Part shown: positions 44,675 to 53,705 of the stretch, piece by piece | Layout of the letters: every line of letters begins with the position of its first letter | Position numbering within the stretch: the first letter of the stretch is position 1 | Source: Thalassotalea algicola | GTDB taxonomy: Bacteria > Pseudomonadota > Gammaproteobacteria > Enterobacterales > Alteromonadaceae | Assembly (NCBI RefSeq): GCF_012932965.1 | Contig: NZ_JABBXH010000008.1 | Location: 39,234-103,233 of the forward strand | Direction of reading: 5' to 3' | DNA length: 64,000 nt | The notes under the pieces: generated by a model | Told to the model about the DNA's origin: nothing | The model's input: the letters and a program-made list of their open reading frames with translations, nothing else | Databases searched by the model: none | Position numbers and translations under genes: made by a program

Positions 44675-45967
44675 ATGAAAACCTTTATTCAATCTATATC
44701 TCTAACCGCATTGGCAGTAGCAATATCGACGAATGCATTTGCTAATACACAAGTTATTCATGCGGGTAAGCTTTTGGCAGTCCCCGGGGAAAAGCCGTTA
44801 ACAAAACATACTGTTGTAATAAAGAACGGTAAAATCTCTGAGGTTAAGAAAGGCTTTATTGCTGCGCAGCGCTTTGGTGAAGATGCGACGTTGATTGATT
44901 TATCAAAAAGCTTTGTTATGCCCGGTATGATGGATATGCATGTGCATCTGCACGGAGAACTTGGACCAAATAATAATAAAGAGACAGTTCAGATGTCTGA
45001 TGCTGATGTTGCTATGAAGAGTGTTTATTTTGCTAAGAAAACACTGATGGCAGGTTTTACCACTGTCCGTGATTTAGGTAATCAACCAGAGCAAATGAAT
45101 GCCTTGAGAGACGGCATTAAAAGAGGGTGGATAGTCGGCCCAAGAGTAATCGCAGGTACTGCTGTATCCGTTACTGGTGGTCATATGGATGTTGATGGCA
45201 TGGCGCCTGATTTATTGAAACTAAAAACACCTGAAACACTATGTGATGGTCCTTATGAGTGTCGTAAGGCTGTGCGATATGCTATTAAATATGGTGCAGA
45301 TGTCATTAAAATTGCTTCTACAGGTGGCGTTTTATCAGACACAAATACAGGTACTGGCCAGCAAATGGCTGATGATGAATTGAAAGAGATAGTTGATGCG
45401 GCACATGTGTTAGGGCGAAAAGTTACCAGCCATGCTCATGCGGCAGAAGGCATTAACGCGGCATTAAGAGCGGGTGTCGATAGTATAGAACATGGCAGTT
45501 ATGCCAATGAGGAAAGCGTCAAACTCTTCAAAAAACATGGGGCTTATTTGGTACCAACGCTGTTGGCTGGCGATACTGTCGTCAATATGGCGAAGACGTC
45601 TAACTTTATGTCAGCAGACGTGAAAGCAAAAGCTATTCGTGTAGGTGCAGATATGCTGGATAACTTCAAGCGCTCGTACGACGCAGGCGTAAAGATAGCG
45701 TATGGTACAGACAGCGGTGTTTCCAAACATGGTACTAATGCTAGAGAAGCCGTATTAATGCATAATGCAGGTATGTCTGCAGCTGATGTTTTAAAATCTG
45801 CAACGGTTAATGCAGCAGATCTTGCTGGGATGAGCAGCCATCTAGGGACAATAGAGCAAGGAAAACTGGCTGATATTATTGCTACTGATGGCAGTCCATT
45901 AAGTAATATTGAAGAATTACTTGATGTTGATTTTGTCATGAAAGGTGGCAAAGTTTTCAAACAGTAG
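44675..45967 (+). CDS. Secreted amidohydrolase-family metalloenzyme
   Basis: The 430-residue protein has a signal peptide (cleavage near NAFAN) and a complete amidohydrolase metal site: HVHLHG, a candidate carboxylated Lys in DVIKIASTGG, HAHAAEG, IEHGSY and the catalytic Asp in YGTDSGV. Relatives are Xaa-Pro dipeptidases, prolidase-like enzymes and imidazolonepropionase-like hydrolases. A periplasmic peptidase-like role is likely; the exact substrate is unknown. A terminator follows. Confidence 0.85.
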   Translation: MKTFIQSISLTALAVAISTNAFANTQVIHAGKLLAVPGEKPLTKHTVVIKNGKISEVKKGFIAAQRFGEDATLIDLSKSFVMPGMMDMHVHLHGELGPNNNKETVQMSDADVAMKSVYFAKKTLMAGFTTVRDLGNQPEQMNALRDGIKRGWIVGPRVIAGTAVSVTGGHMDVDGMAPDLLKLKTPETLCDGPYECRKAVRYAIKYGADVIKIASTGGVLSDTNTGTGQQMADDELKEIVDAAHVLGRKVTSHAHAAEGINAALRAGVDSIEHGSYANEESVKLFKKHGAYLVPTLLAGDTVVNMAKTSNFMSADVKAKAIRVGADMLDNFKRSYDAGVKIAYGTDSGVSKHGTNAREAVLMHNAGMSAADVLKSATVNAADLAGMSSHLGTIEQGKLADIIATDGSPLSNIEELLDVDFVMKGGKVFKQ

Positions 45968-45982
45968 TTGAACTATTGCTAG

Positions 45983-46017
45983 AGCCAAGTCTTATTTTAC
46001 AAAGCTTGGCTTTTTTA
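45983..46017. terminator. Terminator between convergent amidohydrolase and EamA genes
   Basis: AGCCAAG (45983-45989) pairs with CTTGGCT (46005-46011) across a 15-base loop, followed by a T-run (TTTTTTATTT). Confidence 0.65.
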
Positions 46018-46018
46018 T

Positions 46019-46888
46019 TTAACGTCCTCGAGTAAAAAGCCCTGTCGTCAACCCTACACCAATTAATATGCAGCAGCTTCCTGCAATAATGCTGGTGTTA
46101 ATTTCTTCATTCAAAAATAGATAGCCCCATAGTAATCCAAACATTGGAATTAGGTAGGTGACAGAAATAGCTTTAGTTGGGCCGACATCGGTTATCAATC
46201 GGAAAAACAAAATATAGGCAATACCAGTACAAAATATGCCTAAGGCAATGACTGAAAGTATCGCATCAGTTGAGGGTAATGTTTCCGGTAAGTAGTATAG
46301 GCCGATAGGCAATAGCAAAATAGTAGCGCTTATCTGACTACCAGCGGCAAGCACTAATGGTTTTAAGTCATTTAAATATAGTTTGGTAAAGTTGGCAGCA
46401 ATGGCATAGCAAAATGTAGCGCCTAGCACCGCTAAGGTTGGTAATAGAACATTTTCACTGCCACTACTAATTTTTCCAGACATTAATATATATACACCGG
46501 CAAAGCCAAGCATTAAGCCAATCATTGCAGGTAATGAAATGCGATCTTTTAACCAGAAAAAAGCAACAATAGCGCCGAAGATAGGGGTTGTACCATTTAA
46601 CACCGAAGTGACACCGGCTGACAGATAAAGTACGGCATAACCAAATAATACAAATGGAATAGCAGTGTTTAAGGAGCCCATTATAAAAATCTTCAGCCAT
46701 CGACCCGATAGTTGGCCATGTTGCTTTTTCATGATCATCATCGGAGTCAAAAACAAACTAGCAATTAACGTTCGAAGCGCCATAAATAATATTGCGCCAA
46801 ACTCTGGGCTGCCAATTCGCATAAAAAGAAAAGACGCGCCCCATAACGCTGCTAAGGTAACAAGCTCGATAATGGATTTAGTTGGCAT
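46019..46888 (-). CDS. EamA/DMT-family transporter
   Basis: The 289-residue protein has about ten predicted membrane helices in two EamA repeats, with LAALWGASFLFMRIG at the start and GVTSVLNGTTPIFGAIVAFF in the first repeat. It is a probable exporter of metabolites; substrate unknown. It ends the cluster rcsF-trmO-EamA on the minus strand, 10 bases after the trmO stop. Confidence 0.88.
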   Translation of the reverse strand: MPTKSIIELVTLAALWGASFLFMRIGSPEFGAILFMALRTLIASLFLTPMMIMKKQHGQLSGRWLKIFIMGSLNTAIPFVLFGYAVLYLSAGVTSVLNGTTPIFGAIVAFFWLKDRISLPAMIGLMLGFAGVYILMSGKISSGSENVLLPTLAVLGATFCYAIAANFTKLYLNDLKPLVLAAGSQISATILLLPIGLYYLPETLPSTDAILSVIALGIFCTGIAYILFFRLITDVGPTKAISVTYLIPMFGLLWGYLFLNEEINTSIIAGSCCILIGVGLTTGLFTRGR

Positions 46889-46898
46889 ATATACGAAC

Positions 46899-47603
46899 TT
46901 AAACTGGCTTTATCGACATGACTTTTACTTTGCTACGAGAGGTGTAAGTAAAAGAAATATTAAAATCAAATAGATGAACTCCGTAGGTTTTATCATCGGG
47001 TTTATGGTGCTTATATGCTGGTCTAGGATCTTGTGCTAAAACTTGTTCTATTAACAATTTCACTTCATCTGCCTGATTAGCCAATACCTCATCTGCTTGT
47101 TCACTAAATAACACGGTTAATAGCTCTTCCGGTGCCTTATCTGCATAGTCAGAATTCGCATCTATAACCGCATCTGAGTAGGCTATATACGGTTTTATAT
47201 CGACAATAGGTGTTTGATCTACTAAGTCAAAACCAGAGATTTTAATGCGAACACTGCGATCATTTACCTCGACTCCTTCGAGTTTAACTACCGACATTCC
47301 GATACCATTAGGCCTAAACGTTGAACGAGTTGCTAGGACTCCTAACTTTTGATTACCACCTAAACGCGGCGGCTTAACCTTTGCTTTCCATCCATGCGGT
47401 ATCGTTTGATGAAACATAAAAATTAGCCAAATATGGCTAAATTTATTTAGCCCATCGACCATGTCGATAGCTTCAAGTGTTTTATCTAATTCGATATAGC
47501 CAGTGGCTGCTGTCGCTAAACCAGGCTGACGCGGGATGCCGAACTTCTCTTTGTAAGGAGAAACTACGTTTCCTATCGATTTTACGGTAAATAATTCGGC
47601 CAT
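46899..47603 (-). CDS. trmO: tRNA (adenine(37)-N6)-methyltransferase TrmO
   Basis: The 234-residue SAM-dependent enzyme of the TsaA/YaeB family methylates t6A37 in threonine tRNAs. It has the beta-barrel TsaA domain (IGNVVSPYKEKFGIPRQPGL, FSHIWLIFMFHQT, LGVLATRSTFRPNGIGMSVVKL, in part; DIKPYIAYSDAV) and a small C-terminal domain with DPRPAYKHHKPDDKTYGVHLFD. It lies one base downstream of rcsF, the same order as in E. coli (rcsF-trmO). Confidence 0.92.
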   Translation of the reverse strand: MAELFTVKSIGNVVSPYKEKFGIPRQPGLATAATGYIELDKTLEAIDMVDGLNKFSHIWLIFMFHQTIPHGWKAKVKPPRLGGNQKLGVLATRSTFRPNGIGMSVVKLEGVEVNDRSVRIKISGFDLVDQTPIVDIKPYIAYSDAVIDANSDYADKAPEELLTVLFSEQADEVLANQADEVKLLIEQVLAQDPRPAYKHHKPDDKTYGVHLFDFNISFTYTSRSKVKVMSIKPV

Positions 47604-47604
47604 A

Positions 47605-47997
47605 TTATTCTTGTTCTATTTGATATGCTTTACCATAGCACACAATCATTGCGTGGCATTGTTTAGTGCTAATTTCCGCACAACCAGAAAACACAATGCC
47701 ATTGGCGCCTAATTGATAGGCGTTACGCCGTGCTTGAGTTCGCGCTTCAATTTTATTTGGCATTGCTAAATGAGGTTTAGCTTGACAGTTTTCACCTTCA
47801 ACCATACCTATTAGCTGATGTTTACTGGCAATATCTTTCTCGTGGGCATAAATAGTGACTTGTCCGGGAGAAAAATAATGTTCAAAATTTTCTTTATCGA
47901 GATTGGTTTTAACCGTACTAATTTGGGCGCAGCTTGAAACTAATAAAGCGAAGCCGATAAAAGTCGCGGCATTAAAATAACGTGTTTTTTTTAACAT
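47605..47997 (-). CDS. rcsF: RcsF-like outer-membrane stress-sensor lipoprotein
   Basis: The 130-residue lipoprotein has lipobox LLVSSC and the RcsF core with four cysteines in GENCQA, FSGCAEI, KQCHA and IVCYGKA, which would form the two disulfides known in RcsF. RcsF senses outer-membrane and peptidoglycan stress and signals to the Rcs phosphorelay. Position next to trmO supports the call. The ATG at 47997 is used instead of a preceding TTG. Whether an Rcs phosphorelay exists in this genome cannot be seen here. Confidence 0.85.
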   Translation of the reverse strand: MLKKTRYFNAATFIGFALLVSSCAQISTVKTNLDKENFEHYFSPGQVTIYAHEKDIASKHQLIGMVEGENCQAKPHLAMPNKIEARTQARRNAYQLGANGIVFSGCAEISTKQCHAMIVCYGKAYQIEQE

Positions 47998-48009
47998 CAA
48001 ATTAGGTTC

Positions 48010-50127
48010 TTATCGATTGCTCACCGAATTAGGTGTTTGGCCTTGAATCCAGTAATTAAATAATTGTTCAAGTTTACCACTTTGTTTCTTCATTTCGAGC
48101 CAATTTCTCATAAACAACTCAAATGCTTGATCATTTTCATTTATTGGAAAAGCCATGTTTATTGGTGGCTGCTTTGGTGTAGGTACTACAACTGTGTAAT
48201 TTGGATAAAGCAGTGACCACCCAGAGGCAGCAGCAGCGCCAAACAACATAGCGTCTATATGCTGATATTCTTCCCTAAAAAATAAACGCGGTGTTGAAAT
48301 TTCCCAAGCCCTTCCGTTAACAAAATGGCGCTGAATTTCATCTTTATAAAAGAAAGTTTCAGGTACACCTATCGTTAAGTCTGATCGTGAAATAATCTCT
48401 TGCCAGTGTGTAAACTCAGCGCGGCGGTTATTTTTTACTAAAAAGCCGACAGTTTGCTCGCTATAAGGAATGGTTAATGTGAATCGCTGCATATTATCTG
48501 GAATGACAGGTACACCCGATGTCATATCTAAATAACCAGAGCCAAGCATAGGCTCAGCTTGAGCATGCAAAATTCGGACAAACTCTATTTCTACATTGAG
48601 ATCAGATGCCAACATGTGAATGATTTCGATATCAAAACCTACTAGCTCTCCTTTGTTGTTATGAAAAGCGTAAGGTAGATCATCGATAAAGTAGCCAACA
48701 CGAATAAAGCCACGTTGCTTAATACGTGTAAGTACATCTAATGATGAGTAATTTGATGCTAAGTGTTGAGCGGGCGAAGTTAGATTTTTATGCTTAACTT
48801 GCTCAAATAATAAAGAGCGTTCAATGAATTTGTCATAGCCTTTATATTGAAGCCCTAAATGGCTCAAGCTAAGGTGTAATATATAAAATAAAGCAACAGA
48901 CAATATGGGAAGAATCACTGAATTACGTTTAACATATGCTGGCTTTATCGTTAAAGACTTTGTAATGCTTGCGGCAATCAATAAAACAAAACTGATAGTA
49001 AAACTTACTGAAAGTAACGCCCCTAATCGACCGACAATAATGTTTTCCGCCACCAAAAATAGCTCAAACATACTACTGGAAACATTAAATAGTTCGAGCA
49101 GGGCTGGCATAGCGACCGTAGTTGAACTAAACAGTTGCGGTATCCCTAAAAAGAATAGTTTGAAATACTCTTGAGAGCCTATATAGGCGCCTGAAAACCA
49201 AGCAGAAAATAGTACAAACAATAACCCGAGTAATTTTCCACCTACAGGTAAACTAAAGGTTATCGGCACAATTATGCCTGGCACTTTTTCTGTGTCTTTA
49301 TTGCTAGCTGGTAAACTAGCCAATGTTTCTTTTGTTTTTTCAACAATTAGTGGGATAACGGCAAAAAAGCTACCTGTAGCAAATGCAGTTATCATCGCTT
49401 CTCGGCAAACCACCAATATATGACGGTATTTAAACGGAGTTACCGTTGCGACTATGACAGGAAACACAACTAGCGCGAGCAATAGTACGAGTATAATTGC
49501 GCCAAGTACGTAAACAATGAGCCCTTCAATTTGACTGACATCTATCGTTGCCGCTGCTCTATAACCGATACAAAATACACCTATAGGGGCAAACCTCATT
49601 ACAATAGCGCTAATATTTGCAAGCGCGGTTTGCAAGTTAGCTAATACGGACAATGTATGGTGTTTTGCTTTGACCTTCATTAAGCCAATACCAACAAATA
49701 TGCTAAAGACTACAACTGACGGAATGACGGCATTAGCGAAGGCATTAAATGGATTTGATGGGATAAATAACGCGATTAAATCAAACTCTACTTCTGTTTT
49801 AATCGTACTCGCGCTATAAAACGAAGCATTATGCCAATTAGGGAAAGCGATAGTTGTAAGCAACACTAATAGCAAACTTACTAAGGTTAATATTAATAAT
49901 ATCAGTAAGCTAGTTTTAACGGTCGCTCTTGCTTTATCAGGACTAAGTGAGCCAATTCCAACCATTAATGACAAGGCAATATAGGGTAATGCTGTCATTT
50001 GTAATAACATTACAAAGCCGTCAGCTATACTATCAATTCCAGGAAACATGTGAATTTGAGTGCCTAGGATTATACCTAGTGTCATAGCGACAATGATTTT
50101 GATTGATTGGGGCAAATTCTTTAACAA
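48010..50127 (-). CDS. Dicarboxylate/amino-acid symporter fused to a family-3 solute-binding domain
   Basis: The 705-residue protein joins two modules. Residues 1-425 are a sodium/proton:dicarboxylate symporter (DAACS, GltP-like) with about nine helices and the hairpin motifs SFSPVGG-like FSLPVGG and AMPALLELF. Residues 460-695 form a periplasmic SBP_bac_3 domain (RGFIRVGYFIDDLPYAFHNNKGELVGFDIEI, in part). A cytoplasmic-membrane symporter carrying its own binding protein is unusual; it suggests substrate capture next to the transporter. The TTG start is uncertain. It starts 190 bases from the next gene and ends 12 bases before rcsF. Confidence 0.85.
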   Translation of the reverse strand: MLKNLPQSIKIIVAMTLGIILGTQIHMFPGIDSIADGFVMLLQMTALPYIALSLMVGIGSLSPDKARATVKTSLLILLILTLVSLLLVLLTTIAFPNWHNASFYSASTIKTEVEFDLIALFIPSNPFNAFANAVIPSVVVFSIFVGIGLMKVKAKHHTLSVLANLQTALANISAIVMRFAPIGVFCIGYRAAATIDVSQIEGLIVYVLGAIILVLLLALVVFPVIVATVTPFKYRHILVVCREAMITAFATGSFFAVIPLIVEKTKETLASLPASNKDTEKVPGIIVPITFSLPVGGKLLGLLFVLFSAWFSGAYIGSQEYFKLFFLGIPQLFSSTTVAMPALLELFNVSSSMFELFLVAENIIVGRLGALLSVSFTISFVLLIAASITKSLTIKPAYVKRNSVILPILSVALFYILHLSLSHLGLQYKGYDKFIERSLLFEQVKHKNLTSPAQHLASNYSSLDVLTRIKQRGFIRVGYFIDDLPYAFHNNKGELVGFDIEIIHMLASDLNVEIEFVRILHAQAEPMLGSGYLDMTSGVPVIPDNMQRFTLTIPYSEQTVGFLVKNNRRAEFTHWQEIISRSDLTIGVPETFFYKDEIQRHFVNGRAWEISTPRLFFREEYQHIDAMLFGAAAASGWSLLYPNYTVVVPTPKQPPINMAFPINENDQAFELFMRNWLEMKKQSGKLEQLFNYWIQGQTPNSVSNR

Positions 50128-50317
50128 TTTATAAATTATCCATTTAATACCGTCAATAAGAGTATACCCCTGCCCAATGCTTAAACAAGAAAGTTAATTA
50201 AGAAAGCCATTATAGAGGTTACATATATTGTCGAGCTGGTTAGTGTCTCTCACGAACCAATAAAATAGTACTTAGTATTATCTGCTTACTATTGGTTGGA
50301 AACGATAGTTTAAAATA

Positions 50318-50728
50318 TCAAGGAAGCTGCCTGTGCAGTTTTAATACTTCATACCAAGCATTATGTTCATTAAGTGCAAAAACAATAAGTGTGTCGTCTG
50401 TGGCTAGTGTAAGCTTAACATCGACAAAGTTGTCATTAGCCATAGAGTACATTTTGGCTGACCAATGGAAATTGTGCTCTGCGTTATTATCAGAATTCGC
50501 TGTGATTTGGTTTATTACCGTAAGACCATTTGCCTTGATATTATTTTTATGATCAAAGACCACAGCTTCACCTACGTTGTTAGTAAAGTTGATCTGTATC
50601 CACGCCGGCTTTTCACTATGCTTCCAACTTCCCGAAATATCTAGAGCGGTATGATAAGCAACACTTTTTGTAATGCTTAGTACGTAAATACACAGTGGTA
50701 ATAGCAAATATTTTACTAGTTTGTCCAT
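50318..50728 (-). CDS. Small secreted protein of unknown function
   Basis: The 136-residue protein has a signal peptide (MDKLVKYLLLPLCIYVLSI) and a single beta-rich domain with ISGSWKHSEKPAWIQINF and LTLATDDTLIVFALN. The ATG at 50728 has AGGAAG upstream and overlaps the preceding gene's stop by one base, so both are co-translated. It somewhat resembles lipocalin-like or stress-response periplasmic proteins, but I recognise no family. Confidence 0.65.
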   Translation of the reverse strand: MDKLVKYLLLPLCIYVLSITKSVAYHTALDISGSWKHSEKPAWIQINFTNNVGEAVVFDHKNNIKANGLTVINQITANSDNNAEHNFHWSAKMYSMANDNFVDVKLTLATDDTLIVFALNEHNAWYEVLKLHRQLP

Positions 50729-51006
50729 TAGCGCTTCCTGCCAAACGAATGAATTATAACGTTTGATACGAATATTATAATGAAATAGACAATGTATTGG
50801 CCTAGCAGAAATATTGACAGTTTGGGCCAAAAGGGCGTTTCTTCGCTAAAAAATGATAAGGCAAACATTGCAGGGGCTGCAATTATTTCATAGCCAGGCA
50901 GCGACATTGGCACCATGGTGTAATTATAAATAAAGGCTAGCAACCCTAAGACTACGCCAGTCCATGCCCACTTAGCGGAAAATTTGACTCTAGTTTTGTT
51001 AAACAT
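50728..51006 (-). CDS. Small membrane protein of unknown function
   Basis: The 92-residue protein has three predicted membrane helices (about 12-28, 39-53 and 61-85) and basic ends. Its stop codon overlaps the start of the secreted-protein gene (TAATG). The pair forms a two-gene envelope unit with no recognised function. Confidence 0.65.
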   Translation of the reverse strand: MFNKTRVKFSAKWAWTGVVLGLLAFIYNYTMVPMSLPGYEIIAAPAMFALSFFSEETPFWPKLSIFLLGQYIVYFIIIFVSNVIIHSFGRKR

Positions 51007-51140
51007 GTGCGATGTTTGTTAATGATCTAGTTAAATGATATTGGGGATTTGTTAAAACTTTCAATGGACAACATGCTAATTATTTTTATTGCGCTAAAGC
51101 GTTCGCAATTAGCGTTCAAAGTAAACCTGCGAATATAAAA

Positions 51141-51160
51141 AAGGCACCATTAAGTGCCTT
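51141..51160 (-). terminator. Intrinsic terminator of trhO
   Basis: AAGGCAC-N6-GTGCCTT hairpin with an A-run on the plus strand at 51137-51142, giving the U-run on the minus-strand transcript. Confidence 0.8.
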
Positions 51161-51170
51161 CAATAATTTG

Positions 51171-51194
51171 AATACGGAAATACGGAAATACGTA
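51171..51194. repeat. Three 8-bp tandem repeats just after trhO
   Basis: AATACGGA, AATACGGA and AATACGTA follow each other directly, ending two bases before the trhO stop codon position. Probably simple slippage; no known function. Confidence 0.8.
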
Positions 51195-51195
51195 A

Positions 51196-52185
51196 TTACT
51201 TAGATTTAGCTGCAGCCTTTTGGGCTTCAATGCGAGATTTTTTCAGCTCTCGACGTTGAACTAAAGCTTTAGCTGCTTCAGAGCCAACATGTGTTTCACC
51301 ACGCTGTTTCGCTAATTCCATTTGGCGTTCTCGCTCTGCATAACGTGCGCGTTGTTCTTCGGTAGTTTTGTCGAAACAATGATGACAACTAACACCTTTT
51401 TGATATTGTGGCTTCTCTTTGTCTTCTTCTAATATTGGCATACGACACGCGTGACATTGGTCATATTTTCCAGCTTGAAGGTCGTGATCTACAGTTACGC
51501 GATCGTCAAAAACAAAGCACTCACCTTTCCACATAGTGTCTTCTTTAGGTACATCTTCCAAGTATTGTAAGATACCGCCGTCTAAATGGTAGACTTCTTC
51601 AAAGCCTTGTTCTTTCATATAAGCTGTAGACTTTTCGCAGCGAATACCTCCGGTACAAAACATTGCCACTTTTTTATGCTTTTTAGGGTCCATGTTTTTT
51701 TCAGCCCAAGCAGGAAATTCTCGGAAAGTAGTCGTGTTAGGGTCTACGGCATTTTCGAATGTGCCTATTTCTATTTCGTAGTCGTTACGGGTATCTACAA
51801 CAAATACTTCAGGATCAGAAATTAGCTCATTCCAATCTTTAGGCTTTACATAGGTACCTACAATATGACGTGGATCGATACCTTCGACACCCATAGTAAC
51901 GATTTCTTTTTTAAGCTTTACTTTAGTGCGCTTAAATGGCTTTTCTTCTGTATAGGATTCTTTATAAGAAATGTTAGCTAAACGTTCATCTAATTTGAAC
52001 CAAGCTAATAGGGCATCAATTGCTTCTCTGCTACCGGCAACTGTACCGTTAATACCTTCTTTAGCAATTAACAAGGTACCGCAAATTTGGTTGTCTTCCA
52101 TTGTTTTTAACAATTTGGGACGAATGCTTTCAAAATCTTCAAGCGCAACGAATTTGTACATTGCACAGACAACGTATTGAGTCAT
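51196..52185 (-). CDS. trhO: tRNA uridine(34) hydroxylase TrhO
   Basis: The 329-residue rhodanese-related enzyme makes 5-hydroxyuridine at the tRNA wobble position using O2. It has an N-terminal ferredoxin-like domain ([18 protein letters not shown]), a central rhodanese domain with the active Cys in [12 protein letters not shown], and a C-terminal zinc-binding region with CHACRMPI and CHHCFD. The ATG at 52185 has AGGA upstream and matches family starts; a longer ORF upstream is rejected. Confidence 0.93.
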   Translation of the reverse strand: MTQYVVCAMYKFVALEDFESIRPKLLKTMEDNQICGTLLIAKEGINGTVAGSREAIDALLAWFKLDERLANISYKESYTEEKPFKRTKVKLKKEIVTMGVEGIDPRHIVGTYVKPKDWNELISDPEVFVVDTRNDYEIEIGTFENAVDPNTTTFREFPAWAEKNMDPKKHKKVAMFCTGGIRCEKSTAYMKEQGFEEVYHLDGGILQYLEDVPKEDTMWKGECFVFDDRVTVDHDLQAGKYDQCHACRMPILEEDKEKPQYQKGVSCHHCFDKTTEEQRARYAERERQMELAKQRGETHVGSEAAKALVQRRELKKSRIEAQKAAAKSK

Positions 52186-52323
52186 GTTTTTTTTCCTGCT
52201 TGCGGGAGCGTAATTCCCGTGCTGTTTCATTATATGCTTAATATTTACTTTCAAATATTCAGTTTGAGAGGTTGTCAATCTGATTATTTGAGGCGCTATT
52301 ATATTGATCTTGATCGAAAAAGC

Positions 52324-52349
52324 AAAAAGCGGCTATAGAGCCGCTTTTT
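52324..52349 (-). terminator. Intrinsic terminator of the VOC/DUF1295/oxidoreductase cluster
   Basis: AAAAAGCGGCT/AGCCGCTTTTT near-perfect hairpin following the VOC gene stop on the minus strand. Confidence 0.85.
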
Positions 52350-52365
52350 ATAAGAATAGGAGTTT

Positions 52366-52746
52366 TTAGGACATTTTATGCAACGCACAAATTTTGTTGC
52401 CTGAAGGGTCGCGTAAATAAGCTAGGTATAACTTCATGCCTCCTCCTTCGCGAATACCAGGAGCATCTTCACAATTTGTACCGCCATTTGCTAAACCCGC
52501 GGCATGCCATGCATCAGCAACCTCTGGCGTTTTAGCTGCAAAGCCTATAGTAGTGCCGTTGCCATGTGTTGCAGATTCACCATCAATTGGCTTTGTTAGC
52601 GCAAAAATGCCGGTTTCAGTAAAATAGAAACAGCGGCCTTTTTCATCAATGACCCCCTCTGGGTGACCCATGGCGCCTAATACCGCGTCGTAAAATTTTT
52701 TTGATGCCTGAATATCGTTGGCTCCAATCATTATATGGCTAAACAT
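52366..52746 (-). CDS. VOC (glyoxalase/bleomycin-resistance fold) protein
   Basis: The 126-residue protein is a single VOC domain of two beta-alpha-beta modules, starting MFSHIMIGANDIQASKKFYDAVLG with the first metal-ligand His in FSHIMIG, and ending in YLRDPSGNKICALH. VOC enzymes include glyoxalases, dioxygenases and isomerases. It lies three bases after the DUF1295 gene, in the same transcript as the molybdopterin oxidoreductase. The substrate is unknown. Confidence 0.85.
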   Translation of the reverse strand: MFSHIMIGANDIQASKKFYDAVLGAMGHPEGVIDEKGRCFYFTETGIFALTKPIDGESATHGNGTTIGFAAKTPEVADAWHAAGLANGGTNCEDAPGIREGGGMKLYLAYLRDPSGNKICALHKMS

Positions 52747-52749
52747 AAT

Positions 52750-53688
52750 TTATTCTCTTTCTTCTATAAGTTGAGGGCTTTTGACCGGCCCAGGAAAAAA
52801 CATATTCGTTGTCTTTTGATAGTCTTTATATTCAGGGCGTTTTTGTACTGAATAAAACTCTGAAGGCACAGCACCAGTATAGGTAACTAAAGTCGTATAC
52901 ATAATACGTGATACAAATAGCAATCCTAATCCTAGTAATACAAAAGTTAACATAGATTCTACTTCCAATAGTGCGAACCAAGACGGAATGGCAGCAATAA
53001 CTAAGCCATTCCACACCATCCATTCAGCAAAATAGTTGGGGTGCCTGCTGTATTTCCATAATCCAATATTACAAACAGAATTGCGTTTTCCTGTTTGCTT
53101 GTTAGTGCTTAAAAATTTAAGTTTCTGCATATCAGCGACCGATTCCATTACAAATGCGCTAAGCCAAATAATTATTCCTAACACCTCTAAAGGGGATACT
53201 TCAGCACTTGGATTGGAAGCTATAATAAATGCCGGAAAAGCTAAAAATGCGGCGTTGGCAACGCCTTGCAAAATAGCTTCGATTTGCATAGCCAGTGGTA
53301 TATTGTTTTTCCCTTGCTTTTGCCAGCGGCGTTTTTGAAATTCATAGCGTGGTAACTCGCTATTTAAGTGACCAGAAGTTAACAATTTAATTGCGCCAAG
53401 CCCCATACGGCTGCCCGCAAAAATATATGCAATGCTGACAATTGCTACACGCATTGGCTCTCCATCACTGAACAACCAAGTGATGATACCAATAACCGTT
53501 AAGCCCCAGGGCCAGCCAATATCAACATATGACATTCTCCCAGTTTTCCATGTCGGTAAGCAAACGACTAAAGCAAATAGCAATAATTGTAATAAGCCAT
53601 TGATAAGACTTATTTCTGCAAAGCTTGCTGTTAACAACAATAGTAGCCAGCCAGCAATAAAGGGTAGAAGTGGTGAGATGTATTTCAT
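52750..53688 (-). CDS. DUF1295 family membrane reductase-like protein
   Basis: The 312-residue protein has seven or more membrane helices and the steroid 5-alpha-reductase-like C-terminal motif LWKYSRHPNYFAEWMVWNGL followed by FSSRIMYTTLV-like sequence. DUF1295 proteins are relatives of steroid 5-alpha-reductase and isoprenylcysteine methyltransferases and may reduce a lipid or sterol-like substrate with NADPH. It lies between the oxidoreductase and the VOC gene, suggesting one catabolic or modification pathway. Confidence 0.82.
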   Translation of the reverse strand: MKYISPLLPFIAGWLLLLLTASFAEISLINGLLQLLLFALVVCLPTWKTGRMSYVDIGWPWGLTVIGIITWLFSDGEPMRVAIVSIAYIFAGSRMGLGAIKLLTSGHLNSELPRYEFQKRRWQKQGKNNIPLAMQIEAILQGVANAAFLAFPAFIIASNPSAEVSPLEVLGIIIWLSAFVMESVADMQKLKFLSTNKQTGKRNSVCNIGLWKYSRHPNYFAEWMVWNGLVIAAIPSWFALLEVESMLTFVLLGLGLLFVSRIMYTTLVTYTGAVPSEFYSVQKRPEYKDYQKTTNMFFPGPVKSPQLIEERE

Positions 53689-53705
53689 TAAATTTAATCC
53701 TTTGC

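Noticed and set aside
51586..51825. 79-residue plus-strand ORF within trhO
   Set aside because: Antisense shadow with no family resemblance.
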